A DNA stretch of 64,000 nucleotides from an uncultured bacterium (GCA_950022695.1 CATLLN010000005.1:62001-126000), one strand, 5' to 3'. Positions 53,207-62,652 are shown, counted from the first letter of the stretch. Numbers and translations: made by a program. Notes: a model not told the origin generated them from the sequence alone.

Positions 53207-55070
53207 CAATATTTCCGCGATCAAGCATTACCATTAAAATGGAAATATCAGCAGGCTTAACTCCGCCGATTCTTGCCGCTTGAGCTAAGGTTTTTGGTTT
53301 TATTTTAGATAGCTTTTCTTTTGTTTCTGTTGAAATATGCTCAATTGCTGAGTAATCAATGTTCTCAGGGATTTTAAATTTTTCCAGTTTTCCGGCTTGA
53401 TCAACCTGTTCTTCCTGCCGTTTTATATAACCGTCATATTTTACAATAACTTCAACTTGTTCATAAACTTCTTTTGGCATATTTAAAGACGGGTCAATTT
53501 CTTGGAGTATTTTATATGTAATATTCGGACGTTTTAAAAGTTCTGAAGCCCTCATACCACGGTCAACGTGTTCATTGTATTTTGCTAAAATTTCATTTAC
53601 TTCATCGCATGCTGAAATTTTTAGCCCGTCAAGACGTTCTTTTTCTTCTTTAATCAGTCTTTGTTTTTCATTAAATCTTGCAAATTGAGCATCATCAATT
53701 AAGCCTATTTTATGACCAATTGGAGTTAATCGTTCATCTGCGTTATCCTGTCTTAAAAGTAAGCGGTATTCAGAGCGTGATGTAAGCATTCGATAAGGAT
53801 CTTGGATATCTTTTGTAACAAGGTCGTCAATCAAAGTTCCTGTGTAGGATGAACTTCTGGAAAGCTCAAGCATTTCAGAACCATTAATATAATTAAATGC
53901 ATTTATACCGGCAATTAATCCTTGTGCAGCAGCTTCTTCATAACCGCTTGTACCGTTAATTTGACCGCCAAAGAATAAACCTTTGATTCTTTTTGACATT
54001 AATGAATGTGTTGTTTGAATCGCAGGAACATAATCGTATTCAACAGCATAGGCAGGCTTAATTATGTGCGCTTTTTCTAACCCCGGTAAGCTCCTAATCA
54101 TTCTTTCTTGAACATCAGCAGGAAGACTTGTTGAAAATCCTTGTATATAGATTTCGTAAGTTCCGAGCCCTTCCGGTTCTATAAAAATGTGGTGAGAAGG
54201 GTTAGATGCAAAACGTACGATTTTATCTTCAATTGATGGACAATAGCGAGGTCCGACACCGTGAATTAGTCCTTGATACATTGGAGATTTATCAAGGTTT
54301 GAGCGGATAATCTCGTGTGTCTCTTCTGTTGTTCTTGTTAAATAACAAGGATAAGTTTTTCTTATTGGACGATTAGGTTTGAAAGAAAAGAAACTTAATT
54401 CCTCATCTCCGGGTTGAATTGTCATTTTTGAATAATCAATTGTTCTTTTGTCAATTCTTGCAGGAGTACCGGTTTTTAATTTTTTTGTTTCTATCCCTAA
54501 TTTATGTAGAGAATCAGAAAGCCCGATTGCGGCTTTTTCCCCTAATCTTCCGGCACTGTATGAACGTAAGCCGACAAAAATTCTTCCTTCTAATGATGTT
54601 CCTGTTGTTAAAACGACTGCTTTTGCACGATATTCTATGCCGAATTCATCAACTGCGCCGATAATTTTATCACCATCTGTAAGAAGTTCTGTTATACAGC
54701 ATTGTTTAAGGTAAATATTTTCATTGCTTTCAATAATGTTTCGCATGTAACGGCTGTATTCAGCTTTATCGGATTGTGCGCGAAGCGCCCTTACAGCAGG
54801 GCCTTTTGAAGAATTTAAAACCTTCATCTGAATATAAGTAGCGTCAGTTACCTCACCCATAACACCGCCAAGCGCGTCAATTTCTCTGACGAGAGTGGAT
54901 TTTGCAGGTCCGCCTATAGCAGGGTTGCAAGGCTGTAATGCTATATTTTCGACATTAAGTGTGCACAGTAGCACTTTTATACCTAGTCTTGCGCACGCAA
55001 TAGCAGCTTCACATCCGGCGTGTCCTGCACCGACTATAATTATATCAAATGTGTTTTTTAAGTAATTCAT
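53196..55070 (-). CDS. mnmG: tRNA uridine-5-carboxymethylaminomethyl enzyme MnmG
   Basis: 624 aa, full length. FAD protein that, with MnmE, modifies U34 of several tRNAs. N-terminal FAD motif IIVGAGHAGCEAA; conserved CNPAIGGPAKSTLVREIDALGG, ALRAQSDKAEYS, LTTGTSLEGRI and LFFGGQINGTSGYEEAAAQG; C-terminal helical domain. It overlaps the formyltransferase stop by 11 bases in convergent orientation. Confidence 0.97.
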   Translation of the reverse strand: MNYLKNTFDIIIVGAGHAGCEAAIACARLGIKVLLCTLNVENIALQPCNPAIGGPAKSTLVREIDALGGVMGEVTDATYIQMKVLNSSKGPAVRALRAQSDKAEYSRYMRNIIESNENIYLKQCCITELLTDGDKIIGAVDEFGIEYRAKAVVLTTGTSLEGRIFVGLRSYSAGRLGEKAAIGLSDSLHKLGIETKKLKTGTPARIDKRTIDYSKMTIQPGDEELSFFSFKPNRPIRKTYPCYLTRTTEETHEIIRSNLDKSPMYQGLIHGVGPRYCPSIEDKIVRFASNPSHHIFIEPEGLGTYEIYIQGFSTSLPADVQERMIRSLPGLEKAHIIKPAYAVEYDYVPAIQTTHSLMSKRIKGLFFGGQINGTSGYEEAAAQGLIAGINAFNYINGSEMLELSRSSSYTGTLIDDLVTKDIQDPYRMLTSRSEYRLLLRQDNADERLTPIGHKIGLIDDAQFARFNEKQRLIKEEKERLDGLKISACDEVNEILAKYNEHVDRGMRASELLKRPNITYKILQEIDPSLNMPKEVYEQVEVIVKYDGYIKRQEEQVDQAGKLEKFKIPENIDYSAIEHISTETKEKLSKIKPKTLAQAARIGGVKPADISILMVMLDRGNIAKK

Positions 55071-55118
55071 ACTATTATTATAAAATAAACAAATTTAATT
55101 ATAGGTGAAACTTAAATT

Positions 55119-55742
55119 TTATTTAATTTTTCTTATAGCTTCTTTAAAATAATCAGGATTATTTTTTGCTTTAGCAGCACATCCCGCGGTACTCTGATAG
55201 TTACCTGGTTGTCTTAAGTTGCAATATATTTCACCAGAAAATTTTGTGCCAATTTCTCCCATAGGTATGAATTCACCATCAATTGGCTGAAACATAAAAA
55301 CATCATTTCCGACTTTGTTCGGCGGGTTATTGTATCCGTTTATATCAATAGTTATAAATCCGCTCTGTTCAAATAACCAGAATGTTCCATCAGCAAGCAT
55401 TATTTGTCCGTCGTCAAGATATCCCGAAAATGAATCATTATTCGGTCCTGTCGGATATTTGCTAATATCAACACAATTAGTACTGTAGCTAGTACCACAA
55501 TCTGTTGAACCCGGAAGATAAATTAGAAATTGATGATAATTTAATGGAATTTCAATTGCGATATCATCATTATTAAGTCTTCTTGATATTTGTTGAAGTA
55601 CTGAATAATTTTTTAAAAATTGTGAATGTAATTGTTTGGCTTTATATGTAGTAATGAGGTTTGGTATAGTTATTGCTGCAACAACCCCAATAATACCTAA
55701 AGTAATTAGTACTTCTGCGAGCGTAAAGCCGTAATTTTTCAT
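55119..55742 (-). CDS. Type IV pilin-like protein 5, no G tract
   Basis: 207 aa with the shortest leader of the set: MKNYG|FTLAEVLITLGIIGVVAAITIPNL. AAGGAG lies 7-8 bases before the ATG. The globular part has about six Cys (DCGTSY, NCVDI, IYCNLR, AGCAA) and an Asn-rich centre; divergent from pilins 1-4 in the body. Divergently arranged with the second XRE regulator, 69 bases away. Confidence 0.9.
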   Translation of the reverse strand: MKNYGFTLAEVLITLGIIGVVAAITIPNLITTYKAKQLHSQFLKNYSVLQQISRRLNNDDIAIEIPLNYHQFLIYLPGSTDCGTSYSTNCVDISKYPTGPNNDSFSGYLDDGQIMLADGTFWLFEQSGFITIDINGYNNPPNKVGNDVFMFQPIDGEFIPMGEIGTKFSGEIYCNLRQPGNYQSTAGCAAKAKNNPDYFKEAIRKIK

Positions 55743-55761
55743 CCCTTATCTCCTTTTAACT

Positions 55762-55777
55762 ATGACTAATAAGTCAT
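55762..55777. promoter_or_regulatory. Palindrome at the pilin 5 transcription start, candidate operator
   Basis: ATGACT and AGTCAT arms (6 bp) around AATA, with ATGACTA repeated directly 14 bases on. On the minus strand it follows a TAGACA-N17-TAATAT promoter, so it would cover the pilin 5 start site. It is 34 bases before the XRE gene and is the likely binding site of that regulator; this is inference. Confidence 0.45.
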
Positions 55778-55811
55778 GACTATATTATCATATCTTATTA
55801 GAATTGTCTAT

Positions 55812-56096
55812 ATGAAAAAGCTCAATAAAAAAGCAGAAAAAGATAAAGCATTGTTACTTGATGTTATAGGGCAAATTGTTAAAGAGAAGCGCAAAGCTTT
55901 AAATAAAGGAATATTGCTTCTTAGTTATGAATATGATATTCCAAGCAGCTCAATAGCTCAGCTTGAAAAAGGTAATAGAGATGTACAGATTTCCACCTTA
56001 TGGAAGCTGGTAAATGCTTTAGGGATGAGCTTTCCGGAATTTGTAGATGAAGTTAATACAAGGCTTCCTGAAGGGTTTAAGCTGACCGAAGATTAA
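55812..56096 (+). CDS. XRE-family transcriptional regulator, 94 aa
   Basis: ATG 55812 (an in-frame start at 55776 overlaps the operator-like palindrome). Lys-rich N-terminus, then the HTH: QIVKEKRKALNKGILLLSYEYDIPSSSIAQLEKGNRDVQISTLWKLVNALGMSF. A few residues follow the domain. Different subtype from the regulator at 49743 but the same arrangement beside a pilin. Probably represses pilin 5 and itself. Confidence 0.85.
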   Translation: MKKLNKKAEKDKALLLDVIGQIVKEKRKALNKGILLLSYEYDIPSSSIAQLEKGNRDVQISTLWKLVNALGMSFPEFVDEVNTRLPEGFKLTED

Positions 56097-56243
56097 ATTT
56101 TGCATAACAAATTAAACGTTTAGTAAATAAACGTAAATCCTACACTAAAAACTTCTCAAGCTCTCTTAATTGGCAAAAACGGAAATTAAATACTCTACGG
56201 CGCGCGAATTCCAGTTGTATTTCACGATCCTGTGCTGTGTGCA
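56097..56243. other. Non-coding stretch between the XRE gene and the small ORF
   Basis: Holds no ORF with a ribosome site on either strand and no tRNA-like fold that I can see. It contains a locally GC-rich GGCGCGCG at 56201-56208, unusual in this AT-rich DNA. It could be the 3' untranslated part of the small membrane ORF transcript. Confidence 0.4.
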
Positions 56244-56336
56244 CTATGATTCAGTAGTTAATTCTTCCCAGATGCTTGGTACAACGATTAGTGCAGTGTA
56301 CACAATGAAACCGAATAGAATCAAATTAATAGCCAT
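56244..56336 (-). CDS. Tiny single-span membrane protein, 30 aa
   Basis: Short ORF with a strong ribosome site (AAGGAG, 6 bases before the ATG). It reads MAINLILFGFIVYTALIVVP then SIWEELTTES: one membrane span and an acidic tail. The size resembles small accessory subunits of membrane complexes, but no family is assigned. Confidence 0.5.
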   Translation of the reverse strand: MAINLILFGFIVYTALIVVPSIWEELTTES

Positions 56337-56444
56337 GATAAACTCCTTTGGTTACATGTATATTAATCCCATTTTTTGAAGTAAAATAACAATTAATAGT
56401 ACAAATAGTTGAAAAGTTTACAAAATTTAATATAAAATATTGAT

Positions 56445-56735
56445 ATGAAAAGTTTTACTCAAAAGGATATAAAAACACTATTTTCGGAGCTTTGCTGCTC
56501 GCGTTGTAAAAATGAATTTACAAAAAATTCTATTAAAATTTTAGAAAGAGATTGCGATATTATGCTTTGTAGTTTATCATGCGAAAAATGCGGGAAGGAT
56601 TACGGGGAAGTCGTTTTCAATTTTAATAGAAAATCAGATAAGCATTTGCCGCTTGATATTGTTGAAGGACCGCCGCCGATTGATTTTGACGATGTTATTG
56701 AAGCGCATAGATATATTAGAAAAAATTTACATTAA
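56445..56735 (+). CDS. Zinc-ribbon-like hypothetical protein, 96 aa
   Basis: Two Cys pairs, CSRC (about residues 18-21) and CEKC (about 46-49), spaced as in a zinc ribbon, plus a further Cys on each side. The C-terminus (GPPPIDFDDVIEAHRYIRKNLH) is helical and may bind a partner. No ribosome site near the ATG; a TATAAA lies a few bases upstream, so it may be leaderless. Followed by a terminator shared with aspS. Function unknown. Confidence 0.65.
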   Translation: MKSFTQKDIKTLFSELCCSRCKNEFTKNSIKILERDCDIMLCSLSCEKCGKDYGEVVFNFNRKSDKHLPLDIVEGPPPIDFDDVIEAHRYIRKNLH

Positions 56736-56767
56736 TAAGATTGGAAATAAATAATCTTTTCGGATAA

Positions 56768-56799
56768 TAAAAAATCCCTGATTAAATCAGGGATTTTTT
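56768..56799. terminator. Terminator between the zinc-ribbon gene and aspS
   Basis: AAAAATCCCTGATT / AATCAGGGATTTTT stem with A- and T-tracts at its ends, between two convergent genes. Confidence 0.9.
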
Positions 56800-56806
56800 A
56801 TTTTTT

Positions 56807-58588
56807 TTATTTACCTAAGTTTGCGGTACTTTTGATGTGAAGTTCTCGTAATTGCTGTAATGAAGCAACACCTGGAGCATCACTCATTAAGCATTTAGCA
56901 CCTGCGTTTTTAGGGAACGCAATAACGTCACGGATTGATTCGGTTCTGGCAAGAAGTGCAACAAGTCTGTCTAAACCGATTGCAAGACCTGCATGAGGAG
57001 GTGTACCGTATTGTAGTGCGTTAACCATAAATCCGAATTTTTCTTGTGCTTCTTCTTCTGTTAAGCCTAAAGCTTTGAAAATTGCTGCTTGAACTTCTGA
57101 ATTATGGATTCTTACAGAGCCGCCGCCTAATTCTGTTCCGTTATATACGATATCATATGCAATTGATTTAACGTTACCCAAGTCACCTGATTTAAGTTTA
57201 TCTAAATCTTCTATGCAAGGTGAGGTGAACGGATGGTGCATAGCTTTGAATCTGCCTTCTTCGTCTGACCATTCAAACATAGGGAAGTCAACAATCCAAA
57301 GAAGTGCGTGTTTTGATTCGTCAATTAGGTTAAGAGATTTACCAAAATGTAATCTCAATCTACCCATAATATCATAAACTAATTTCGGTTTATCAGCTAC
57401 AAAGAAGATAATATCGCCGGCTTGTGCGCCTGCTCTTTCTTGGATAGCTTTAGCTTGTTCTTCTGTAACGAATTTCAATACAGGAGATTTCGCTGTACCG
57501 TCTTCGTTATAAATGATATTTGCTAATGCTTTAGCTCCGAATGATACGGCAAGTTTTGTTATATCATCGATTTCTTTTCTTGAATATTTAGCTCCGCCCG
57601 GAATTCTAATACCACGAACGATACCGCCGTTTTCAAGAGTATTTTTAACGATTTGGAATTCTGATTCCATAATGATATCGCCGATATCAAATAATTCTAA
57701 ACCAAACCTTGTATCAGGTTTATCAGAACCGAATCTGTCCATAGCTTCTTGCCAAGGCATTTGAATAAACGGAGGTTTAACTTCAACTCCTGCCGCTTTA
57801 AATGCGTCAACAATCAAACCTTCAACAACTTTAATGACATCAGGTTGTTCTACAAAAGACATTTCAATATCAACTTGAGTAAATTCAGGTTGTCTGTCTG
57901 CACGTAAATCTTCGTCGCGGAAACATTTGGCAATTTGATAATATCTTTCAATGCCGCCAACCATTAATAATTGTTTGAAAATTTGCGGAGACTGAGGAAG
58001 TGCGTAGAATTTGCCTTCTTGAACACGTGATGGTACAAGATAATCTCTTGCGCCTTCAGGTGTTGTTTTACAAAGGATTGGAGTTTCTACTTCCAAGAAA
58101 TCAAGATTGTTCATGTAATTTCTGATAGCTTTAACTATATTGTGGCGCATAACCATTTTTGATAACATTTGTTCGCGTCTTAAGTCAAGGTATCTATATT
58201 TTAATCTGATATCTTCTGATACATTATCATCGTCTAAAACAAATGGTAAAACTTTTGATTCAGAAAGAATTTCAACTGATTCAGGATACATTTCAACTTG
58301 TCCTGTTGGGTATTTTTCATTATAAGTTTCTTCAGGTCTTTTTGAAACTTTCCCTGTAACTTTAATTACATATTCTGATTTTACACGTTCTAAAACTTTA
58401 TGAACCTGCGGGTTAATTTGAGGGTTTGCAACAATTTGGAAAAAGCCGCTTCTGTCGCGTAATTCCACAAACAAAATACCGCCTAAGTCTCGAATAGTTG
58501 AAACCCAGCCTGACAAAGTAATTTGTTCATCAATATTTGTCAAATTAAGTTGACCGCAATTGTGGTCTTTAAAACTAGTTTTAATCAT
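56807..58588 (-). CDS. aspS: Aspartyl-tRNA synthetase
   Basis: 593 aa, full bacterial type with the internal GAD domain (about residues 280-420). Class II motifs: motif 2 in FRDEDLRADRQPEFTQVDIE and motif 3 in GLAIGLDRLVALL. N-terminal anticodon-binding OB fold (LSGWVSTIRDLGGILFVELRDR). Charges tRNA-Asp; whether it also misacylates tRNA-Asn depends on GatCAB, which is not seen here. AAGGAAA precedes the ATG. Confidence 0.97.
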   Translation of the reverse strand: MIKTSFKDHNCGQLNLTNIDEQITLSGWVSTIRDLGGILFVELRDRSGFFQIVANPQINPQVHKVLERVKSEYVIKVTGKVSKRPEETYNEKYPTGQVEMYPESVEILSESKVLPFVLDDDNVSEDIRLKYRYLDLRREQMLSKMVMRHNIVKAIRNYMNNLDFLEVETPILCKTTPEGARDYLVPSRVQEGKFYALPQSPQIFKQLLMVGGIERYYQIAKCFRDEDLRADRQPEFTQVDIEMSFVEQPDVIKVVEGLIVDAFKAAGVEVKPPFIQMPWQEAMDRFGSDKPDTRFGLELFDIGDIIMESEFQIVKNTLENGGIVRGIRIPGGAKYSRKEIDDITKLAVSFGAKALANIIYNEDGTAKSPVLKFVTEEQAKAIQERAGAQAGDIIFFVADKPKLVYDIMGRLRLHFGKSLNLIDESKHALLWIVDFPMFEWSDEEGRFKAMHHPFTSPCIEDLDKLKSGDLGNVKSIAYDIVYNGTELGGGSVRIHNSEVQAAIFKALGLTEEEAQEKFGFMVNALQYGTPPHAGLAIGLDRLVALLARTESIRDVIAFPKNAGAKCLMSDAPGVASLQQLRELHIKSTANLGK

Positions 58589-58646
58589 CTCTTATTTCCT
58601 TTTTAAGTCTATTTATATCGCAACTATAATATTAACAAAAACACAA

Positions 58647-58684
58647 AAAAAAGACTACAATATGTTACATTTGTAATCTTTTTT
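58647..58684 (-). terminator. Terminator after the 97-residue gene
   Basis: AAAAAAGA-C-TACAA and TTGTA-A-TCTTTTTT arms (one mismatched pair) around a short loop; on the minus strand it follows the small gene and precedes aspS. Confidence 0.55.
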
Positions 58685-58691
58685 ATTAATC

Positions 58692-58985
58692 TTAATCTTT
58701 TATAATTTGACAGGAATGAACAATATCAAGGTTTATATTATAGCATTTAACATGTTCCGGTTGATACTCAATATTTTCTCTGTTAGATATAACGCAATCA
58801 TATAACTGAATAAATTTATTTCCGCAGTTTAGTGCATAGAATAATAAATTTTCATTTGTTGGATTTTTTACAACTGAAGAAATTGGTAAGTATAATTTTC
58901 CTGTTATTAAATATTCTGCTGTTGTAATTAGTATCTTAACACTTTCATTACTTTGTTGTAATTCTAGTTTTTCTTCTTTTTTCAT
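58692..58985 (-). CDS. Small protein, DUF6812-like
   Basis: 97 aa with a good ribosome site (AAAGAGGG before the ATG). The centre, KILITTAEYLITGKLYLPI then NENLLFYALNCGNKFIQLYDCVI, fits the pattern of DUF6812 small beta-barrel proteins (a T-x-x-Y-x-x-G-x-L-x-x-P strand pair followed by F-x-x-L-x-D-V). The match is by eye. Three Cys. The 99-residue protein at 21997 has a comparable strand layout. Function unknown. Confidence 0.55.
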   Translation of the reverse strand: MKKEEKLELQQSNESVKILITTAEYLITGKLYLPISSVVKNPTNENLLFYALNCGNKFIQLYDCVISNRENIEYQPEHVKCYNINLDIVHSCQIIKD

Positions 58986-59066
58986 ATTTTACCCTCTTTC
59001 AATGTTGAAATTATAACATATTTTTTCTACATAGACAATATATATACTTTTTAGTAAACTCATTAT

Positions 59067-60485
59067 ATGATTACATTTGATGTTTTAACTTTAAGTGCTT
59101 TTGTAAAAGAGCAGGAAAACTTTTTTACAGGGGCAAGAATAAATAAAATTCAGCAGCCAACACGCAGGGAATTTATTTTTAACCTGCGAAATAACAGCGA
59201 AACAAGACAGTTTTACGTAAATATTAATCCGCAATTTTATCATTGTTGTTTTATGAGTAAAACAAATGTCGAAAAACGCGTTCTTGAAATCCCGCAAAAA
59301 CCGCCGATGTTTTGCATGCTTCTTAGAAAATATCTTGAAAATTCACGTATTGCAAAAATAAATCAGCCTGAAAATGAACGTATTTTGGAGTTTTATATAG
59401 AAACTTATAATGAAGTCGGTGATAAAATCTTTTTATGTCTTGCTTTTGAGTTTATGGGCAAACATTCTAATGTTATTCTATATAATTATGATACAAATTT
59501 AATTATTGGATGTGCTCATAACGTTGGGGCAGAAAAAAGTCGTGAACGAGAGATTTTTGGCGGGCTCCCGTATGTTTATCCGCCGAGGCAGGGGGTAAAT
59601 AATAATTGGACAAGTTTGCTTGATTCTGTTGAAATAAAAAGCTCCGTAAATAACTTGATTGACGATTATTATACTTATTTTATTGCGCAGGATAAGTTTA
59701 GGTCTCTTTCATCAAATTATAAAACTATTATTTATCAGAAATTAAAAAAGCTTAATAAGTCATTAAAACAAATGGAATATAAATTATTATCTGACTCGGA
59801 TTCGGATAAGTACAGACTTTACGGTGATTTAATCATGGCAAATCTTTATCAGTTAAAAGATTTTTCAAAATGTGTAAAGGTTTATGATTATGAAAATAAC
59901 AGAGATATTGAAATTTCTCTGGATGAAACTAAGACTTTAAAAGATAATGCTAATAGGTTTTATAAACTTTATAACAAGGCAAAAACTGCAAGAACTAAAT
60001 TAACAGAGCTTGTTAATGAATCCAATGCAAAAAAAGAATATTTAGAACAGATTTTGTATTCTGTAGAGTCCGCTGAAACAATCAGGGAGTTACAGGAAAT
60101 TTCAGGAGAAATCATAGAAGATAAGTCAGCTTCAAAATCTAATAGAACACAGCTTGAGATTATGAAAATTGATCTAGAAAATGGCGATAGAATATATATT
60201 GGCAGAAATAACAGACAAAATGATTATATAGTTTCGAAATTGGCATCAGAAGATGATTTATGGTTTCATGTCCAAAATTGTGCTGGTTCACATGTGCTTT
60301 TGAAATCTCAAAACGTAACTGAGGATTTAATTTTGCAATGTGTAAAACTTGCAAAAGAGTATTCCAGAGCGAAAGATTCTGCTAAGGCAGGAGTCATTTA
60401 TACAAAACGAAAATATTTAAGAAAACCGCCCGGGGCGGCATTAGGATATGTTACATACAAAAATGAAAAAGAAATTATTGTGTAA
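59067..60485 (+). CDS. rqcH: Ribosome quality control protein RqcH (Rqc2/NEMF family)
   Basis: 472 aa, somewhat shorter than the roughly 570-residue Bacillus enzyme. Domains: NFACT-N (MITFDVLTLSAFVKEQ, NPQFYHCCFM, AFEFMGKHSNVILYN), a central coiled-coil/HhH region (about residues 190-330), and NFACT-R at the C-terminus (GDRIYIGRNNRQNDYIVSK, DLWFHVQNCAGSHVLLK). Recruits tRNA-Ala to stalled 50S subunits and adds Ala tails to the nascent chain. Start ATG has no ribosome site. Upstream of rsmE and cca in the same direction. Confidence 0.9.
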   Translation: MITFDVLTLSAFVKEQENFFTGARINKIQQPTRREFIFNLRNNSETRQFYVNINPQFYHCCFMSKTNVEKRVLEIPQKPPMFCMLLRKYLENSRIAKINQPENERILEFYIETYNEVGDKIFLCLAFEFMGKHSNVILYNYDTNLIIGCAHNVGAEKSREREIFGGLPYVYPPRQGVNNNWTSLLDSVEIKSSVNNLIDDYYTYFIAQDKFRSLSSNYKTIIYQKLKKLNKSLKQMEYKLLSDSDSDKYRLYGDLIMANLYQLKDFSKCVKVYDYENNRDIEISLDETKTLKDNANRFYKLYNKAKTARTKLTELVNESNAKKEYLEQILYSVESAETIRELQEISGEIIEDKSASKSNRTQLEIMKIDLENGDRIYIGRNNRQNDYIVSKLASEDDLWFHVQNCAGSHVLLKSQNVTEDLILQCVKLAKEYSRAKDSAKAGVIYTKRKYLRKPPGAALGYVTYKNEKEIIV

Positions 60486-60524
60486 ATTCTTTGTGTTAAA
60501 ATGTCTTTTATAGAAAGGTTTTTT

Positions 60525-61268
60525 ATGCCGCATTTTTTTATAAATTCAGATCAAGTAAAAGATGATATTGTAGAAATTTCTGATAAGGAAAATTATAACC
60601 ATATAGCGCGCTCACTGCGTTCGCGCGCCGGAGAATCTTTATTACTTCTTGATGAAAATAAAATTCAGTACGAAACAATAATTACTGAAATTAGCGGTTC
60701 GAAAATTATTGCAAAGGTTGAAAGTTTTTACCCTTCAAAAAGGTTTTTGGATTTTGAACTTTATCTTGCTCAAAGCCCGTTAAGGTCTGATGCGCAGAGT
60801 TTTGTTATTGAAAAAGCTACAGAACTCGGAGTTAGTGGAGTTTATCCTGTTATGACTGATAACTGTACTGTGGCACGCCAAATTGTAGAAAAAAAAGTGC
60901 AAAAGTGGCAGAAAATTATGTACGAATCTTCAAAACAATGTGAAAGGGCTGTTGTGCCGGTGTGTTTTGAACCTTGTACAATAAGTGAACTTTTAGAAAA
61001 AAACAATTTTGATAAAGGGATTGTTTTTTGTGAAAGAATTGCAGATAAAACGATTCGGGATTCTTTTAGGGGTAAACCTATAAACAAAGACGATAAGGTT
61101 CTTGTAATTATTGGTCCTGAAGGCGGATTTTCGCAAAAAGAATTTGAATTTTTTAAGGAACGCGGGTTTGAAATGCTTACACTTGGCGAGCTGATTTTGA
61201 GAGCAGAAACTGCTGTAACTGTGGGATTAGGAAATGTGATTTATGAATATTCAAACTTTAACAGATAG
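60525..61268 (+). CDS. rsmE: 16S rRNA m3U1498 methyltransferase
   Basis: 247 aa from ATG 60525, with GAAAGG 6 bases upstream; an earlier in-frame ATG at 60501 lies before that site. SPOUT-fold AdoMet enzyme: a PUA-like N-terminus (HIARSLRSRAGESLLLLDEN), EKATELGVSGVYPVMTDNC, and the knotted end VIIGPEGGFSQKEFEFFKERGF and TLGELILRAETAVTVGL. Overlaps cca by 26 bases. Confidence 0.95.
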   Translation: MPHFFINSDQVKDDIVEISDKENYNHIARSLRSRAGESLLLLDENKIQYETIITEISGSKIIAKVESFYPSKRFLDFELYLAQSPLRSDAQSFVIEKATELGVSGVYPVMTDNCTVARQIVEKKVQKWQKIMYESSKQCERAVVPVCFEPCTISELLEKNNFDKGIVFCERIADKTIRDSFRGKPINKDDKVLVIIGPEGGFSQKEFEFFKERGFEMLTLGELILRAETAVTVGLGNVIYEYSNFNR

Positions 61269-62652
61269 AATAAAAAATGATGATATTTTAAACAATCTGG
61301 CAAGTTTTTTTTCTAATAAAATCTATCTTGTTGGTGGTTCGGTTCGTGATGCGTTGATGGGAAAAGACTTCTACGATAGAGATTTAATTGTAACTGATAT
61401 GGATGCAAGAGAATTCTCGTTAAATGTTGCTGAATTTTTTGACGGTGTTTTTGTTCCGTTGGATGAAGAAAATAAAATTTATAGGGTTGTACTGGGAGAT
61501 AAGAAAAATTATTTTGATATTACAAACCCTGTAGAAGGCAGTTTAGAACAAGATATTTTGCGCAGGGACTTAAGTATTAATGCAATTGCAGTTGATGTCA
61601 GAACAGGTGAAATCCCGGATTTCTGTGCTGGAAATGTAGATGATTTAACTAACAAAATTATTAAAGGTGTGCGGGAAGAAAATTTTACTGAAGATCCGTT
61701 AAGAATTTTGCGAATTTTTAGATTTTATTCGATTTTAGGTTTTGAAATTGTACCGGAACTTTTAGAATATGCTAAAAAATATTCCAAATTACTTGAGAAA
61801 CCTGCAAAAGAACGTGTAGAATATGAGTTAATGAAACTCTTTGACGGTGAATATGCACATTTAGCATTATTAAAAATGGATGAGTGCGGTATTTTAGAAA
61901 TGTTTTTCCCGTTTGTGAAGGAGCTAAAGCAAGTACCGCCTAATCTTCATCATCATTTGGACTTATTTTATCACAGTATCGAAACTGTTCGGCAGGTAGG
62001 AATTTTGTTTAAAAATTCCTCAAATGATGTGAAAGAGCATATGCAAAAAGTTGATTTTGGCGGATTCTCAAGAATCGCTCATTTAAGATTGGCAACATTT
62101 ATGCATGATATAGGAAAATTCTCAACCTGGACAATCGAAGAAGATACCGGACGCCACAGGTTTATAAAACATGAAGATGTTGGGGCTAAAATGTGTGTTT
62201 CTCTTTTAAAGAACCTATGTTTTTCTAATAAACAGATTGAATATATTTCATATATTATTAAAAAACATATGTACCCAACAGCAGTTGTTTCATCGCCTGA
62301 GCTTAGTGAAAAAGTAATGCTGCGTTATGTTCGAAAATCTGAAGATAATGCAATTGATAATATATTGATAGCTCAAGCTGACAGGCTAAGTGCGCGCGGG
62401 CCGGAAATTACAGATGATATTGTTGAAGAAAATATTACAGCGTTAAACAAGCTTTTAGAATTCTATCTAAATTTGCGTGAAACCTTAAAACCATTGCCAA
62501 AACTGCTGGATGGTAATGAAATTATGAAAATCTTTAATATAAAACCATCGCCAAAACTCGGTGAAATTATTGAAGCTCTGAATGAAGCTCAAATTTCAGG
62601 TGATGTTGAAACAAAAGAAGATGCTATTAATTTTATTAATACTATTCTATAA
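61243..62652 (+). CDS. cca: CCA tRNA nucleotidyltransferase with HD domain
   Basis: 469 aa. N-terminal nucleotidyltransferase with VGGSVRDALMGKDFYDRDLIV near residue 29, which holds the Gly-Gly and acidic catalytic pair, and RRDLSINAIAVD; the neck EDPLRILRIFRFYSILGF; then an HD phosphohydrolase domain with TFMHDIGKFSTW. Adds or repairs the 3' CCA end of tRNA; HD-containing versions may also remove phosphate groups. The ATG lies inside rsmE. Confidence 0.93.
   Translation: MNIQTLTDRIKNDDILNNLASFFSNKIYLVGGSVRDALMGKDFYDRDLIVTDMDAREFSLNVAEFFDGVFVPLDEENKIYRVVLGDKKNYFDITNPVEGSLEQDILRRDLSINAIAVDVRTGEIPDFCAGNVDDLTNKIIKGVREENFTEDPLRILRIFRFYSILGFEIVPELLEYAKKYSKLLEKPAKERVEYELMKLFDGEYAHLALLKMDECGILEMFFPFVKELKQVPPNLHHHLDLFYHSIETVRQVGILFKNSSNDVKEHMQKVDFGGFSRIAHLRLATFMHDIGKFSTWTIEEDTGRHRFIKHEDVGAKMCVSLLKNLCFSNKQIEYISYIIKKHMYPTAVVSSPELSEKVMLRYVRKSEDNAIDNILIAQADRLSARGPEITDDIVEENITALNKLLEFYLNLRETLKPLPKLLDGNEIMKIFNIKPSPKLGEIIEALNEAQISGDVETKEDAINFINTIL

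Noticed and set aside
56170-56379. 69-residue plus-strand frame
   Set aside because: TTG start, no ribosome site, and it is antisense to the 30-residue ORF, which has a strong one.
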